A stretch of 64,000 bases of DNA from Hyphomicrobiales bacterium (GTDB taxonomy: Bacteria > Pseudomonadota > Alphaproteobacteria > Rhizobiales > Rhizobiaceae): assembly GCA_900469965.1 (NCBI GenBank), contig UBZP01000001.1:310001-374000 (forward strand), given 5' to 3'. Numbering within the stretch: the first letter of the stretch is position 1; every line of letters begins with the position of its first letter. Below are positions 32,172 to 44,057 of the stretch, one piece after another. The translations under genes were made by a program, and so were the position numbers. Below the pieces are notes generated by a model. The model had not been told where the DNA came from. It ran no database searches and saw only the letters and a program-made list of their open reading frames with translations.

Positions 32172-34409
32172 ATGGCAGGCCGGCGCAAATCACAGCGGAT
32201 CGAGCCCTCGTTCAACGACGAGGACGACTACGACGATGACGATCTGCGCATCGACGAGGAGGATCGCGTGACCCGATCTGCGACGCGCAAGGCGAAGCCC
32301 GCGGCCCGAAAGGTGTCGGCGTCGCGTCGGAGAACGCCGGCCCGCAAGCGCCGCCACAGCAGCGGCGGCGGGGGCCTCCTCGGTGCCGTCCGGTTCCTCG
32401 CCTACTGGTGCGTCGTGCTCGGCATCTGGGGCGGCATGGCGATCGGCGCGCTCGTCCTCTACTACGGCGCGCAGATGCCGAGCGCGACGACCTGGAACAT
32501 TCCGGCGCGCCCGCCGAACGTCAAGATCATCTCGACCGACGGCACGGCGATCGCCAACCGCGGCACCACCGGCGGCGAAGCGCTGGCGCTGGAACAGATG
32601 TCGCCCTACATCCCGCAGGCGGTGATCGCCATCGAGGATCGCCGCTTCTACTCGCATTTCGGCATCGACCCGCTGGGGCTCGCCCGCGCCATGGTGACGA
32701 ACATTGCGACCGGACGCATGGTCCAGGGCGGCTCGACGCTGACCCAGCAGCTCGCCAAGAACCTCTTCCTCTCGCCGGAACGGACGCTGGAACGAAAGGT
32801 CCAGGAGGTGCTGCTCTCCTTCTGGCTGGAGCACAAGTACACCAAGGACGAGATCCTGGCGATGTACCTGAACCGCGTGTTCTTCGGCTCGAACGCCTAT
32901 GGCGTCGAGGCCGCGTCGCGCCGCTACTTCAACAAGTCCGCCCGCGACGTGAACCTCGGCGAGGCGGCGATGCTCGCGGGCCTGTTGAAGGCGCCCTCGC
33001 GGCTTTCGCCGGCGCGCGATCCGGAAGCGGCGGAAGAGCGGGCGCAGGTCGTGCTCGGCGCGATGCGCGACGCCGGCTTCGTGACCGAGCGGGAGATCAC
33101 CACCGCCATGTCGCAGCCGCCGACACGGGCGAAGAGCTACTGGTCGGGGGCCGAGCACTATGCGGCGGACCTCGTCATGGACCAGGTGCCGGCGCTGATC
33201 GGCGACATCACCGAAGACCTCGTCGTCGAGACGACGATCGATCTCGACCTGGAGAAGAAGGCGGAGGATGCGATTGCCGCCGTGCTCGACGCCGAAGGCA
33301 CCAAGCTCAACGCCTCGCAGGCCGCCCTCGTCTCGATCGACGGCACCGGCGCGATCCGGGCGCTCGTCGGCGGCCGCGACTATGCCGAAAGCCAGTTCGA
33401 CCGTGCCTCCAGGGCCAAGCGCCAGCCGGGCTCGGCCTTCAAGCCGTTCGTCTATGCCACCGCGCTGGAAATGGGCCGTTCGCCGCTGTCGATCCGCAAC
33501 GACGCACCGGTGCGCATCGGCAAGTGGACGCCGGAGAACTACGACCAGAAGTATCGCGGCGAAGTCACGCTTTCGACCGCCCTGGCCAACTCGCTGAACA
33601 CGATCGCCGCCCAGCTTGTGATGGAGGTCGGGCCGGACAACGTCATCAAGCTCGCCCACCGGCTCGGCATCGAATCCGAGATGCAGTCGAACGCCTCGAT
33701 CGCGCTCGGCACCTCGGAAGTCTCGCTCGTCGAGCTGACATCGGCCTATGCGCCGTTCATGAACGGCGGATACAAGGCGACGCCGCACATCATCCGCCGC
33801 ATCTCCACCGTCGAGGGCCGGGTCCTCTACGAGAATACCTATGACAACCCGCCGCGCGTGCTCCAGCCCGAGATCGTCGCCATGATGAACGGGATGATGA
33901 CGCGCGTCATCACCGAGGGGACGGGCAAGAACGCGAAAATCCCGGGCTGGGAGGCGGCCGGCAAGAGCGGCACCACCCAGTCCTTCCGCGATGCGCTGTT
34001 CGTCGGCTACACCAGCAACCTGACCACCGGCGTCTGGTTCGGCAACGACGACGGCAAGTCGATGAAGAAGGTGACCGGCGGCGGGCTGCCCGCGAAGGCC
34101 TGGAGCCGGTTCATGATCGCCGCACATGACGGGCTTTCGCCGTCGCCGCTGTTCGGCACCACCGGCGGTGGACTGCCGGTGGCGGGCACCGAACCTTCAC
34201 CGGCTGCCGGGGAAGGCGAGGAATCGCTGGCGGAGATGGTGGCGCGCGCGCTGGGCACGAGCAGCCGCGACGGCGGCGGCGAGACAGCCGTGGCGCCGGA
34301 ACAGACCGGCGGCATCGGCGGCGATCTGCCCGTCCCGCCGGCCGATGTCGGCGCGCAGCCGGCACGACCGCGGCGCTCCAGCCTGCTGGACGTGCTCATC
34401 GGCGGATGA
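32172..34409 (+). CDS. PBP1A-family bifunctional peptidoglycan synthase
   Basis: 745-residue class A penicillin-binding protein. A basic/acidic cytoplasmic tail of about 70 residues precedes one membrane segment (about 75-100). The GT51 transglycosylase domain has catalytic Glu155 in EDRRFYSHFGID and GGSTLTQQLAKN. The transpeptidase domain has S421-x-x-K424 (GSAFKPF), S474-L-N476 and K598-S-G. A low-complexity tail rich in Gly, Pro and Glu ends the protein. It polymerises and crosslinks peptidoglycan at the inner membrane. A double CtrA-type site upstream suggests cell-cycle timing. Confidence 0.93.
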   Translation: MAGRRKSQRIEPSFNDEDDYDDDDLRIDEEDRVTRSATRKAKPAARKVSASRRRTPARKRRHSSGGGGLLGAVRFLAYWCVVLGIWGGMAIGALVLYYGAQMPSATTWNIPARPPNVKIISTDGTAIANRGTTGGEALALEQMSPYIPQAVIAIEDRRFYSHFGIDPLGLARAMVTNIATGRMVQGGSTLTQQLAKNLFLSPERTLERKVQEVLLSFWLEHKYTKDEILAMYLNRVFFGSNAYGVEAASRRYFNKSARDVNLGEAAMLAGLLKAPSRLSPARDPEAAEERAQVVLGAMRDAGFVTEREITTAMSQPPTRAKSYWSGAEHYAADLVMDQVPALIGDITEDLVVETTIDLDLEKKAEDAIAAVLDAEGTKLNASQAALVSIDGTGAIRALVGGRDYAESQFDRASRAKRQPGSAFKPFVYATALEMGRSPLSIRNDAPVRIGKWTPENYDQKYRGEVTLSTALANSLNTIAAQLVMEVGPDNVIKLAHRLGIESEMQSNASIALGTSEVSLVELTSAYAPFMNGGYKATPHIIRRISTVEGRVLYENTYDNPPRVLQPEIVAMMNGMMTRVITEGTGKNAKIPGWEAAGKSGTTQSFRDALFVGYTSNLTTGVWFGNDDGKSMKKVTGGGLPAKAWSRFMIAAHDGLSPSPLFGTTGGGLPVAGTEPSPAAGEGEESLAEMVARALGTSSRDGGGETAVAPEQTGGIGGDLPVPPADVGAQPARPRRSSLLDVLIGG

Positions 34410-34562
34410 TCGGGCCGGGCGACGAGGCATCGGTTCCGCCTGTCCGGCAGGCGCCGGCAACCTTGACGGAGACAGGCGGCCCCACCACATTTCAGCCGGA
34501 GGCATCGGCCTTTTTCGACTGTCCGCGCCGGTCTGGAAGGCGCATTCCAGGGAGATTGACGC

Positions 34563-34591
34563 CTTGCAGTCACCTAGACTGATCCTTATAT
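34563..34591 (+). promoter_or_regulatory. RpoH (sigma32)-type promoter of dnaK
   Basis: CTTG at 34563-34566 and CTTATAT at 34585-34591, separated by 18 bases, match the alphaproteobacterial heat-shock consensus CTTG-N17-18-CYTATNT. It lies 109 bp before the dnaK ATG, leaving a leader of about 100 bases. Confidence 0.85.
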
Positions 34592-34700
34592 AGCCGGAAA
34601 CCGCGGCCCCGTTCGCGAATTCCTGCAATACCATCCCACTAGGGACTGCCAAACGAATGCCTGATTGGGTTCCGGCAGTTCGCTTCAAGGAGAGAATGAC

Positions 34701-36614
<1,914 letters not shown>

Positions 36615-36625
36615 TCATGACGATC

Positions 36626-36662
36626 GCTGGCCGCGCAAACGGCGCGGCCAGCCTGTCTTTTT
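36626..36662 (+). terminator. Intrinsic terminator after dnaK
   Basis: 11-bp perfect GC-rich stem (36626-36636 with 36642-36652), 5-base loop, followed after five bases by a T run (36657-36662). It lies 12 bp after the dnaK stop and should limit read-through into dnaJ. Confidence 0.85.
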
Positions 36663-36859
36663 CAGCAGGGGCGGAAGAAACCAAGGGGCGATTTCCATGA
36701 TGCATCCCGTTCGAGGCGGCGACGATGTCATGGCTTCACTTGCTCCCACGGCACCGCCTCCTTGCTTTTTGGCCGTGAAGCCGGATACATCAAGCTACGG
36801 CTGGCATTTCCACCTTCAACGAACAAGAACTCCGTTCACGAGACGGGCGCGGCACCAAT

Positions 36860-37993
36860 ATGGCTAAGAATGACTTCTACGAGACGCTGGGCGTTTCCCG
36901 GACCGCCGATGAAAAGGAGCTGAAAAGCGCCTTTCGCAAGATGGCAATGAAATACCACCCCGACAAGAACCCCGGGGATGCGACGGCCGAGATCCGCTTC
37001 AAGGAAGTCAACGAAGCCTACGAGGTCCTGAAGGACCCGCAGAAGCGGGCGGCCTACGACCGCTACGGCCATGCGGCCTTCGAGCACGGCGGCATGGGCG
37101 GCGGCGGCATGGGCGGCGGCGGTTTCGGCGCAGGCGGCTTCTCCGACATCTTCGAGGACATCTTCGGCGAGATGATGGGCGGCGGTCGCCAGCGGCGCTC
37201 CTCCGGCGGCCGCGAACGCGGCGCCGACCTGCGCTACAACATGGAGATCTCGCTGGAAGAGGCCTTCACCGGCAAGACGGCGCAGATCCGCGTGCCGACC
37301 TCGATCACCTGCGACGTCTGCGCAGGCTCGGGCGCCAAGCCCGGCACCAAGCCGCAGACCTGCTCGACCTGCCAGGGTGCGGGGCGCGTACGTGCGGCAC
37401 AGGGCTTCTTTTCGATCGAGCGGACCTGTCCGACATGCCAGGGCCGCGGGACGACCATTCCCGACCCCTGCACCAAGTGCCACGGCCACGGCCGCGTCAC
37501 CGAGGAGCGTTCGCTGTCGGTCAACATTCCGCAAGGGATCGAGGACGGCACCCGCATCCGGCTCGCCGGCGAAGGCGAGGCCGGTGTGCGCGGCGGGCCG
37601 GCGGGCGATCTCTACATCTTCCTCTCGGTCAAGCCGCACGAGATCTTCCAGCGCGACGGCGCGGACCTGCATTGCAGCGTGCCGATCTCCATGACGACGG
37701 CCGCACTCGGCGGCACCTTCGACGTCTCGACGCTGGACGGCACGAAGTCGCGCGTGACGGTGCCGGAAGGCACCCAGAACGGCCGGCAGTTCCGCCTGAA
37801 GGGCAAGGGCATGCCGGTGCTGCGCTCGAGCCAGGTCGGCGATCTCTACATCCAGATCATGATCGAGACGCCGCAGAAATTGACCAAGCGGCAACGCGAG
37901 CTGCTCAAGGAGTTCGAGGAAATCTCCTCTAAGGACAACAATCCGGAATCGACCGGCTTCTTCGCCCGGATGAAGGAATTCTTCGAGGGCTGA
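36860..37993 (+). CDS. dnaJ: Chaperone protein DnaJ (Hsp40)
   Basis: 377 residues, type I DnaJ. The J domain has the HPD motif ([10 protein letters not shown]) that stimulates DnaK ATPase. A Gly/Phe-rich linker ([16 protein letters not shown]) follows, then four CxxCxGxG zinc motifs ([32 protein letters not shown]), and the two client-binding beta domains. It lies 245 bp after dnaK behind a terminator, so it probably also has its own promoter. No clear RpoH promoter was found directly before it. Confidence 0.98.
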   Translation: MAKNDFYETLGVSRTADEKELKSAFRKMAMKYHPDKNPGDATAEIRFKEVNEAYEVLKDPQKRAAYDRYGHAAFEHGGMGGGGMGGGGFGAGGFSDIFEDIFGEMMGGGRQRRSSGGRERGADLRYNMEISLEEAFTGKTAQIRVPTSITCDVCAGSGAKPGTKPQTCSTCQGAGRVRAAQGFFSIERTCPTCQGRGTTIPDPCTKCHGHGRVTEERSLSVNIPQGIEDGTRIRLAGEGEAGVRGGPAGDLYIFLSVKPHEIFQRDGADLHCSVPISMTTAALGGTFDVSTLDGTKSRVTVPEGTQNGRQFRLKGKGMPVLRSSQVGDLYIQIMIETPQKLTKRQRELLKEFEEISSKDNNPESTGFFARMKEFFEG

Positions 37994-38082
37994 GCGTCCC
38001 GAACGGCCTCCGGCCCGCCGAGCGCCCCGTGCGCGCATCGAGACGGGTTCCGGAGAACAAGGCCTCTCTTGCAGTCAGAACC

Positions 38083-38125
38083 AAGGCCGCCCGCGATCGA
38101 ACCCGCGGGCGGCCTTGCTCGTTTG
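38083..38125 (+). terminator. Bidirectional terminator between dnaJ and the NIT chemoreceptor
   Basis: 13-bp perfect stem (38083-38095 with 38104-38116) and 8-base loop between convergent genes. A short T-rich stretch (GTTTG) follows on the plus strand. Confidence 0.7.
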
Positions 38126-38177
38126 TCGTGCCCCTCCGAGGGCCGCTGCACCGGGATCCCCGGACCCTTTCTGTCGG

Positions 38178-40382
38178 CTAGGCGCGCAGCCGCTCGGGCG
38201 CGCGGTAGTCCGAGGCGGCTTGCGCCTGATCGGACAGCCGGAAGCCGGCGAGCAGCCGTTCCAGCGTGCCGCTCTCCTGCGCCAGCCCGGCCCCGGCCGC
38301 ATTCATCTCCTCCACCATTGCGGCGTTCTGCTGCGTTGCCTGGTCCATGTGGTTCACGGCGGTATTGACCTGCGAAAGGCCGGCGGACTGCTCGTGGGCG
38401 GCCGTCGCGATCGCCTCCATATGCATGTTGACCTGCTGCACCAGCTGCACGATGTCCGCCAGCCCCTCGCCAGTGTCGGAGACGAGCCTTACGCCCTCGG
38501 CGACGGCGACCTCGGAATTGCCGATCAGCGTCTTGATCTCGCGCGCCGCGGCGGCGGAACGCTGGGCCAGCTCCCGCACCTCCTGGGCCACGACCGCAAA
38601 GCCCTTGCCGGCGTCGCCGGCGCGCGCCGCCTCGACGCCGGCGTTCAAGGCCAGGAGGTTCGTCTGGAAGGCGATCTCGTCGATGACGCTGATGATCTGG
38701 CTGATCTGTCCCGAGGCGTGCTCGATCCGCTCCATCGCCGCAACGGCCTCGCGGACGACCTCGCCGGACCGTCCGGCCTTCGCATGCGCTTCCTGCGTCA
38801 CGTCGCGCGCTTCGGTCGACCGGCGCGAAGTTGCCGCAACGTTGGCGGTGATCTGCTCCAGCGCCGCTGCGGTCTCCTCGAGCGAAGCGGCCTGCTGTTC
38901 CGTGCGGCGCGACAGATCGTCGGATGCGGCGGACACCTCGGCAGCGCCGCTGTTGACCGTCAGGACCGATCGACCGACGCTGAGAAGCGTGCGGCGCAGC
39001 TGGCCGACCGAGCTGTTGAAGTCCTGGCGAAGGGCCTCGAACTGTGGCGCGAACGGCTCGTCGATCTCGCAGAGCAGGTCGCCGGCGGCCAGTTTGCGGA
39101 GGCCGGCGGCCAGCGTCCCGGTGGCCCTGTTCAGGCGCTCCTCCGCTTCCACCTCGGCCCGGCGCTGCGTCTCGATGCGCTCCTGCTCGGCCCTTTCCCG
39201 GGACGCGGCCGCTTCCGCCTCGAGCGCGCCGTTGCGAATGGCCGCTTCGCGGAAGACGTCGACCGCACGCGCCATGTCGCCGATCTCGTCCTTGCGAGCC
39301 GCGCCCGTATCGCGCGCCTCGAGATCGCCGCCGGCCAGCGCCCGCATCGCCGCCACCATCCTGTTGAGCGGCCGAACGATCGTCGCGGCCATGAAGCCTG
39401 ACAGGCCGATCATGACGATGCCGCCGCCGACGCACAGGACCAGGATCGTGACCAGGCCTGCAAGCGCACCGGCAGCATCGGACTGCGCCATTTGCGACAG
39501 ATGCGCGAGGCTCCTGGCTTCGACCTGCCGCATGGCGTCGATGCGCTGCGTGGTCGCGGCAAACCACTTCAGGCTGTCGAGGCCGGTCAGGTCGGCCGCC
39601 GCCCCGCCTACGACGATCGTACGGCGAACGGCCTCGATCTCGCCGAGAGCGGCAACGTCGAGACCGGCGGCATAGCTGCCGCGCAGGTCCTGGTCCTGGA
39701 GGGAGAGGAAATCGTCGAGCAGGGCGCTCTGCGCACCCGCCATCTGCGCGAAGGCGACGAGACGATCGGCATCGGGCCGCCCAGCCTTGATGAAGCCGGT
39801 TCCGGTGGCGCGCTCCTGTCCTGCGATCTCCTTTGCCTGCATCAGCTGGGTATAGGCGACGACCTCGGCTGAGATCGCCGACCCCAGCCCCAGCATCGAC
39901 AGGTCGTTCGACAATGCGGCCAAAGAGCCGATGATGCCGGTGTAGGCCTCGAAGGATTGCTGGCCGGACAGGGCGGCGCCGTCGACCGCCTGCCGCGTCG
40001 TTTCCAGCAGCCTCACCGTGTCGCCGAGCCCCTTCGCCTTCTCCTGAAGACGCGCATCCTCGAGCGTCCGGACGCCACTCTGGAACGCCGGCAGCTTTCG
40101 CAGTGCGGCGTCGCTTTCCTTGCGCGCCGCGCTCAGCTCGGATGCGCCGCGCTGTCCGGCAGAGCCGACGAACTCGGCGCTGCGTGCTCTTTCGATCTGG
40201 ATCGCGTGCACCATCTCGCCGATGATCGCCATGTTGTCGCTGACGGTCACCACCACTTCCATACGCTTGTAGGAAGCCCACATGTCGGAAACCTGGAGCG
40301 ATGCGAGATAGCCCATCGCCAGGAGAGGAAGAAGGACGGCAAGCCAAAGCCGCCGATTGATGGAGATGTCGGTGATACGCAT
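38178..40382 (-). CDS. Methyl-accepting chemotaxis protein with NIT-type sensor domain
   Basis: 734 residues from ATG 40382. A first membrane segment near 9-28 is followed by a large periplasmic sensor (about 40-290) with the NIT-family opening [16 protein letters not shown], found in nitrate/nitrite sensors. A second membrane segment near 305-335, HAMP, a second HAMP-like stretch ([15 protein letters not shown]), and an MA signalling domain with [17 protein letters not shown] follow. Unlike the receptor at 202, it ends APERLRA with no WxxF methyltransferase tether. Ligand is inferred only from the domain. Confidence 0.92.
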   Translation of the reverse strand: MRITDISINRRLWLAVLLPLLAMGYLASLQVSDMWASYKRMEVVVTVSDNMAIIGEMVHAIQIERARSAEFVGSAGQRGASELSAARKESDAALRKLPAFQSGVRTLEDARLQEKAKGLGDTVRLLETTRQAVDGAALSGQQSFEAYTGIIGSLAALSNDLSMLGLGSAISAEVVAYTQLMQAKEIAGQERATGTGFIKAGRPDADRLVAFAQMAGAQSALLDDFLSLQDQDLRGSYAAGLDVAALGEIEAVRRTIVVGGAAADLTGLDSLKWFAATTQRIDAMRQVEARSLAHLSQMAQSDAAGALAGLVTILVLCVGGGIVMIGLSGFMAATIVRPLNRMVAAMRALAGGDLEARDTGAARKDEIGDMARAVDVFREAAIRNGALEAEAAASRERAEQERIETQRRAEVEAEERLNRATGTLAAGLRKLAAGDLLCEIDEPFAPQFEALRQDFNSSVGQLRRTLLSVGRSVLTVNSGAAEVSAASDDLSRRTEQQAASLEETAAALEQITANVAATSRRSTEARDVTQEAHAKAGRSGEVVREAVAAMERIEHASGQISQIISVIDEIAFQTNLLALNAGVEAARAGDAGKGFAVVAQEVRELAQRSAAAAREIKTLIGNSEVAVAEGVRLVSDTGEGLADIVQLVQQVNMHMEAIATAAHEQSAGLSQVNTAVNHMDQATQQNAAMVEEMNAAGAGLAQESGTLERLLAGFRLSDQAQAASDYRAPERLRA

Positions 40383-40549
40383 GAGAGCCTCTGGTTTCCG
40401 GGCCTCATGCCGTTCCAACGACGCGATCATGCGTCACGCCATGCTTTTCAGGCAGGCATTAACATATCGTCATTGCGTTTTGTCATGGCTCCCGGGGATT
40501 TCGGGCGTTCGAGGCCTGGTCTGCACGGCAGAAACGCCACGGTGCGACA

Positions 40550-41140
40550 TCAGACCGCGGCAGCGGCTTCCAGACAGGCAAGCACAAAATCGACCCGTTC
40601 CCCGACCGAGGTCCTCGGCAGTTCGACCGGCCGGTAGCCGAACCTGGCAAACGTCTTCAGCGACGCATGGTACTGCGCGACGGCCTCTTCATAGGAATGC
40701 CTTCGCTCGTTGTCGCCGGCATAGATCGCTCGCCAGGGCGGGGTGAGAAAGACGGTCGCATTGTAGCGCAGCAGCTGCGCCGCCCGTTCGAGATGGGCGG
40801 GGACTTCGCGGCCGAGGTAGTCGAAGAACGCGACGGCATCGACGATGCCGCGATCGAAGAACACCGGTCCCGTGCTGCAGACGGCCGCCTCCATCTGCTG
40901 GATGGCGCAGAACACGCACAGCTCGGCGAAGAGGGCCTGGTCGCGCCAGGGCAGCCCAGGGCCGTCAATCAGCATCTGCGCCTTGACGACCTGTCGCCCG
41001 GGTTCCTCGAAGGCGAGATGACCTTGCTCCTGCAAGGCGGCGAGCAGCGTCGACTTTCCGCCGCCCGAACAGCCTGACAGGAGAAAAAAGCGGCCGGCAT
41101 CGTGCGCGAAGTCCTCAGTGCCACGACCGTCATCCGCCAT
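40550..41140 (-). CDS. P-loop ATPase/kinase-like protein (AAA_28 type)
   Basis: 196 residues. Walker A GCSGGGKST lies near residue 25, and a DRG motif (FFDRGIVDAVAFFDYLG) takes the Walker B position. FLTPPWRAIYAGDNERRHSYEEA resembles the lid of NadR-like nucleoside/nicotinamide kinases. Possible small-molecule kinase, substrate unknown. ATG 41140 is used, with GTG 41143 as alternative. It lies between the chemoreceptor and a HAD phosphatase on the same strand, with 84 bp to the HAD gene end. Confidence 0.72.
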   Translation of the reverse strand: MADDGRGTEDFAHDAGRFFLLSGCSGGGKSTLLAALQEQGHLAFEEPGRQVVKAQMLIDGPGLPWRDQALFAELCVFCAIQQMEAAVCSTGPVFFDRGIVDAVAFFDYLGREVPAHLERAAQLLRYNATVFLTPPWRAIYAGDNERRHSYEEAVAQYHASLKTFARFGYRPVELPRTSVGERVDFVLACLEAAAAV

Positions 41141-41224
41141 CACTTATCGCCTCAGGTTAGTCGAGCATTGCGGCCGCAACTCTTGCGGCCGCTTCTGACG
41201 AACACCGGCCGCTCCGGCGCAGGT

Positions 41225-41914
41225 TCAGTTTTTCGACGGTGCCAGGGCCAATGCGCCCTGCACAGACTGCAGATGCAGGTCCTGATAGCTTGCGATCGTC
41301 AGATGGGGCGTGTCCATCCTGTGTCGATGCGTCGCCGCGACGACCACGACGCCGGCCCCGGCCCGTTCGCCGGCCTGGACCCCGGCCTCGACGTCCTCGA
41401 ACACGAGGCAGCGGGCGGGATCGACGCCGAGCCGCGATGCCGCCAGGAGATAGCCTTCCGGCGACGGCTTGCCGGTCTTGACGTCCTCCGCCGTCACGAT
41501 GGTCTGCGGAACGGCAATGCCGGCCGCGGTCAGCCTGCGCCTTGCGAGTGCCACGGGCGCGGAGGTCACGATCGCCCAGCGATCCTTCGGCAGCGCGGAG
41601 AGGAACGCGATCGCGCCATCGATCGCCACCACACCCTCGACATCCTCGATCTCGCCCCGCTCGACCTCCAGGGCCTCGGCGCGCGGATCGATGCCCGGCA
41701 GGCCGAGCGCGGTAATCGTGTCGATGCCGCGCTTGCCGTGCATGGTCGGCAGGAAGGCCTCCACGTCGAGACCGTGCTTGCGCGCCCATCTGCTCCACAC
41801 CCGCTCGGTCGACGCGATGGAATTGAGAAGCGTTCCGTCCATATCGAACAGGAAGGCGTCGAAGGTCTTGCCAAAGATCGGAAAGGTCTGTGCGTCCACG
41901 TCTGGTCCATTCAT
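41225..41914 (-). CDS. HAD-superfamily phosphatase (sugar-phosphatase-like)
   Basis: 229 residues from ATG 41914. HAD motif I is FDMDGTLLNS, motif II is the Ser in IVTSAPVALARRR, motif III is KTGKPSPEGYLLAA, and motif IV is CLVFEDVEAGVQAG. A cap-1 helical domain lies between motifs I and II, as in beta-phosphoglucomutase or sugar-phosphate phosphatases. Substrate unknown. An in-frame upstream ATG at 42037 starts a sequence (MNGLYTKAQAFPI) that imperfectly copies the real N-terminus (MNGPDVDAQTFPI). The downstream ATG is preferred because the HAD fold starts there. Confidence 0.83.
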   Translation of the reverse strand: MNGPDVDAQTFPIFGKTFDAFLFDMDGTLLNSIASTERVWSRWARKHGLDVEAFLPTMHGKRGIDTITALGLPGIDPRAEALEVERGEIEDVEGVVAIDGAIAFLSALPKDRWAIVTSAPVALARRRLTAAGIAVPQTIVTAEDVKTGKPSPEGYLLAASRLGVDPARCLVFEDVEAGVQAGERAGAGVVVVAATHRHRMDTPHLTIASYQDLHLQSVQGALALAPSKN

Positions 41915-42037
41915 CTTGGGGGGAACAGGTGCGCCGACAGGGCGCGCGGCCCCTGGGATACAGTGCCAGCGCCAAAGAGGCAACGCCGGCGCGTTCACGA
42001 TCGGGAAAGCCTGTGCTTTGGTGTACAGTCCATTCAT
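41876..42037 (-). repeat. Imperfect 39-bp duplication spanning the HAD gene start
   Basis: 41876-41914 and 41999-42037 are both 39 bases long and identical at 28 positions, with both ends best conserved (GATCGG at one, GTCCATTCAT at the other). The offset is 123 bp (41 codons), so the copies stay in the same reading frame. It looks like an old local duplication of the start region. Confidence 0.55.
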
Positions 42038-42159
42038 CCGCAGGATACTGGCGTCCGGGCGCAAGGGGGCCTATCTTTTATCAAGATATCGGCGCCGAGC
42101 CGCGGAAAGCAGGAATGCGGAGGTGCCAGACGGCCGGCTGCCGGCCAGGGGGTGTCACG

Positions 42160-42399
42160 ATGCACTTGCGAACCATTTTCGTCCTCGCCGCCGCCCTGGC
42201 GATGGCCGGCACCGCGCTGGCCGCCCCGCCCGAACCGGAAGAGGATGCATCCTACCAGCTCCCGGTGGTGGTCCACGGCAAGACCAGCATGCGGCAGGCG
42301 ATGCGATCCGGCTCGACGTTCAGCTTCAAGATGTTCCAGCAGGAGGGCCGGCAGACCCGCCAGCCCTACTCCTACCCCGAGCCGGACAGCAACAGGTGA
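42160..42399 (+). CDS. Small secreted protein of unknown function
   Basis: 79 residues. A clear signal peptide (MHLRTIFVLAAALAMAGTALA) leaves a mature polypeptide of about 58 residues, without Cys, rich in Pro, Gln and charged residues (PPEPEEDASYQLPVVV). GGGGGTG precedes ATG 42160. No family recognised. It stands alone between the divergent HAD gene and the convergent transporter operon. Confidence 0.65.
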   Translation: MHLRTIFVLAAALAMAGTALAAPPEPEEDASYQLPVVVHGKTSMRQAMRSGSTFSFKMFQQEGRQTRQPYSYPEPDSNR

Positions 42400-42454
42400 A
42401 GCCGTGCCGCCATCCGGCGCGTTCCGGTGAGAGCTGCCCCCGTCATCAAGCCCG

Positions 42455-44056
42455 TCAGATGTGGAAGGCCGCGCCGATCAGGGCCTTCGTATATGCATCG
42501 GCCGGCGCCTCGAAGATCAGATCGGTCTCTCCCTCCTCGACGATCCGGCCGTCCTTCATCACCACGACATAGTCCGACATGGCCCTGACGACGGACAGGT
42601 CGTGGCTGATGAAGATGTAGGACAGGCTGTGGCTCTGCTGCAGCGTGCGCAGAAGGTCGATCACCTGGCCCTGGACGGAGCGGTCGAGCGCCGAGGTCGG
42701 CTCGTCGAGGATGACCACCTTCGGCTTGAGGATCATCGCCCGGGCAATCGCGATGCGCTGGCGCTGGCCGCCGGAGAACTCGTGCGGATATCGATTGCGG
42801 GCATCGGGATCGAGGCCGACCTCCTTCAGGGCGGCGATCGCGCGCCGGTCGCGCTCGGCCCTGCCGAGATCCGGCTCGTGCACCAGCAGGCCCTCGGTGA
42901 TCACCTCGCCGACCGTCTGCCGGGGCGAAAGCGAGCCGTAGGGATCCTGGAAGACAAGCTGCATCGCCTTGCGCAGGGGACGCATGCGCGCCCGGTCGTA
43001 GCCCGAGATGTCGGTCGTGCCGAAGCGGTAGTAGCCGGCGCCGGGGATGAGGCGCAGGAGCGCGCGGCCGAGCGTCGACTTGCCGGATCCGGATTCACCG
43101 ACGATGCCGATCGTCTGCCCCTCCCTGAGCCGCACCGTCACCCGGTCGACGGCGCGGAACATCGCCTTGCCGCCGGAGAACAGGCCGCCGCCGATCCGGT
43201 AGTCGACGACGACGTCGCGGCCCTCCAGGATGATCGGCGCGGTGTCGGCGGGGGCCGCCTTGCGCCCGTGCGGCTCGGCGGCGAGCAGCATCTTCGTATA
43301 GTCGGACGTCGGCCGCTCGAAAATATCGGCCGTCGTGCCCTGCTCCACCACCTGGCCGCGCCGCATCACCGCGACGCGCTCGGCGAAATGGCGGACGATG
43401 CCGAGGTCATGGGTGATCAGCACGATCGCCATGCCGAAGCGTTCCTGCAGGGAGCGCAGGAGCTTGAGGATCTGGGCCTGGATGGTGACGTCCAGGGCCG
43501 TCGTCGGCTCGTCGGCAATCAGGATGTCGGGATCGTTGGCGAGCGCCATCGCGATCATCACGCGCTGGCGCTGGCCGCCGGAAAGCTCGTGCGGATAGCT
43601 GTCGATGCGTCGGCCCGGCTCGGGGATGCCAACGAGCTCCAGGAGTTCGAGCACGCGCTTGCGCGCATCCTTGTAGGTGCCGCCGCGATGGTGGACGATC
43701 GGCTCGGCGATCTGCCGCCCGATCGGGTAGAGCGGGTCGAGCGAGGTCATCGGCTCCTGGAAGATCATCGTGACCTTGGCGCCGCGCACCTTGTTCAGCT
43801 CGGCCGGCGGCAGGCCGATCAGTTCCCTGCCGCGATAGCTGGCCGAGCCGGTGACGGCGCCGTTGCGGGCGAGCAGCCCCATGATGCCCATCATGGTCTG
43901 GCTCTTGCCGGAGCCGGATTCGCCGACGACGGCGAGCGTCTCGCCGGCGCGGACGTCGAGGTCGATGCCCTTGACCGCGTTCACGGTGCCGTCCGGGGTC
44001 GTGAAGTCCACCTTCAGGTCGCGGATGGCGAGGATGGTTTCGTTCTTGTCTGCCAT
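42455..44056 (-). CDS. Fused double ATP-binding protein of an oligopeptide-type ABC importer (OppD-OppF)
   Basis: 533 residues containing two complete ABC ATPase domains. Each has Walker A GESGSGKS (about residues 46 and 320), signature LSGGQRQRV or FSGGQRQRI, and Walker [13 protein letters not shown] or [12 protein letters not shown]. In E. coli these are separate OppD and OppF proteins; fusion is common in rhizobial transporters (YejF type). ATG 44056 lies one base after the oppC stop. Powers uptake of the ligand bound by the product of the gene at 46165. Confidence 0.93.
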   Translation of the reverse strand: MADKNETILAIRDLKVDFTTPDGTVNAVKGIDLDVRAGETLAVVGESGSGKSQTMMGIMGLLARNGAVTGSASYRGRELIGLPPAELNKVRGAKVTMIFQEPMTSLDPLYPIGRQIAEPIVHHRGGTYKDARKRVLELLELVGIPEPGRRIDSYPHELSGGQRQRVMIAMALANDPDILIADEPTTALDVTIQAQILKLLRSLQERFGMAIVLITHDLGIVRHFAERVAVMRRGQVVEQGTTADIFERPTSDYTKMLLAAEPHGRKAAPADTAPIILEGRDVVVDYRIGGGLFSGGKAMFRAVDRVTVRLREGQTIGIVGESGSGKSTLGRALLRLIPGAGYYRFGTTDISGYDRARMRPLRKAMQLVFQDPYGSLSPRQTVGEVITEGLLVHEPDLGRAERDRRAIAALKEVGLDPDARNRYPHEFSGGQRQRIAIARAMILKPKVVILDEPTSALDRSVQGQVIDLLRTLQQSHSLSYIFISHDLSVVRAMSDYVVVMKDGRIVEEGETDLIFEAPADAYTKALIGAAFHI

Positions 44057-44057
44057 C

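Noticed and set aside
37100-37150. Tandem GGC/GGCGGCATG repeats within dnaJ
   Set aside because: These encode the normal Gly/Phe-rich linker of DnaJ and are explained by the protein.
41914-42064. Longer N-terminus for the HAD phosphatase starting at 42064
   Set aside because: The extension contains a duplicated start sequence and no ribosome site or HAD fold. The ATG at 41914 fits the domain boundary.
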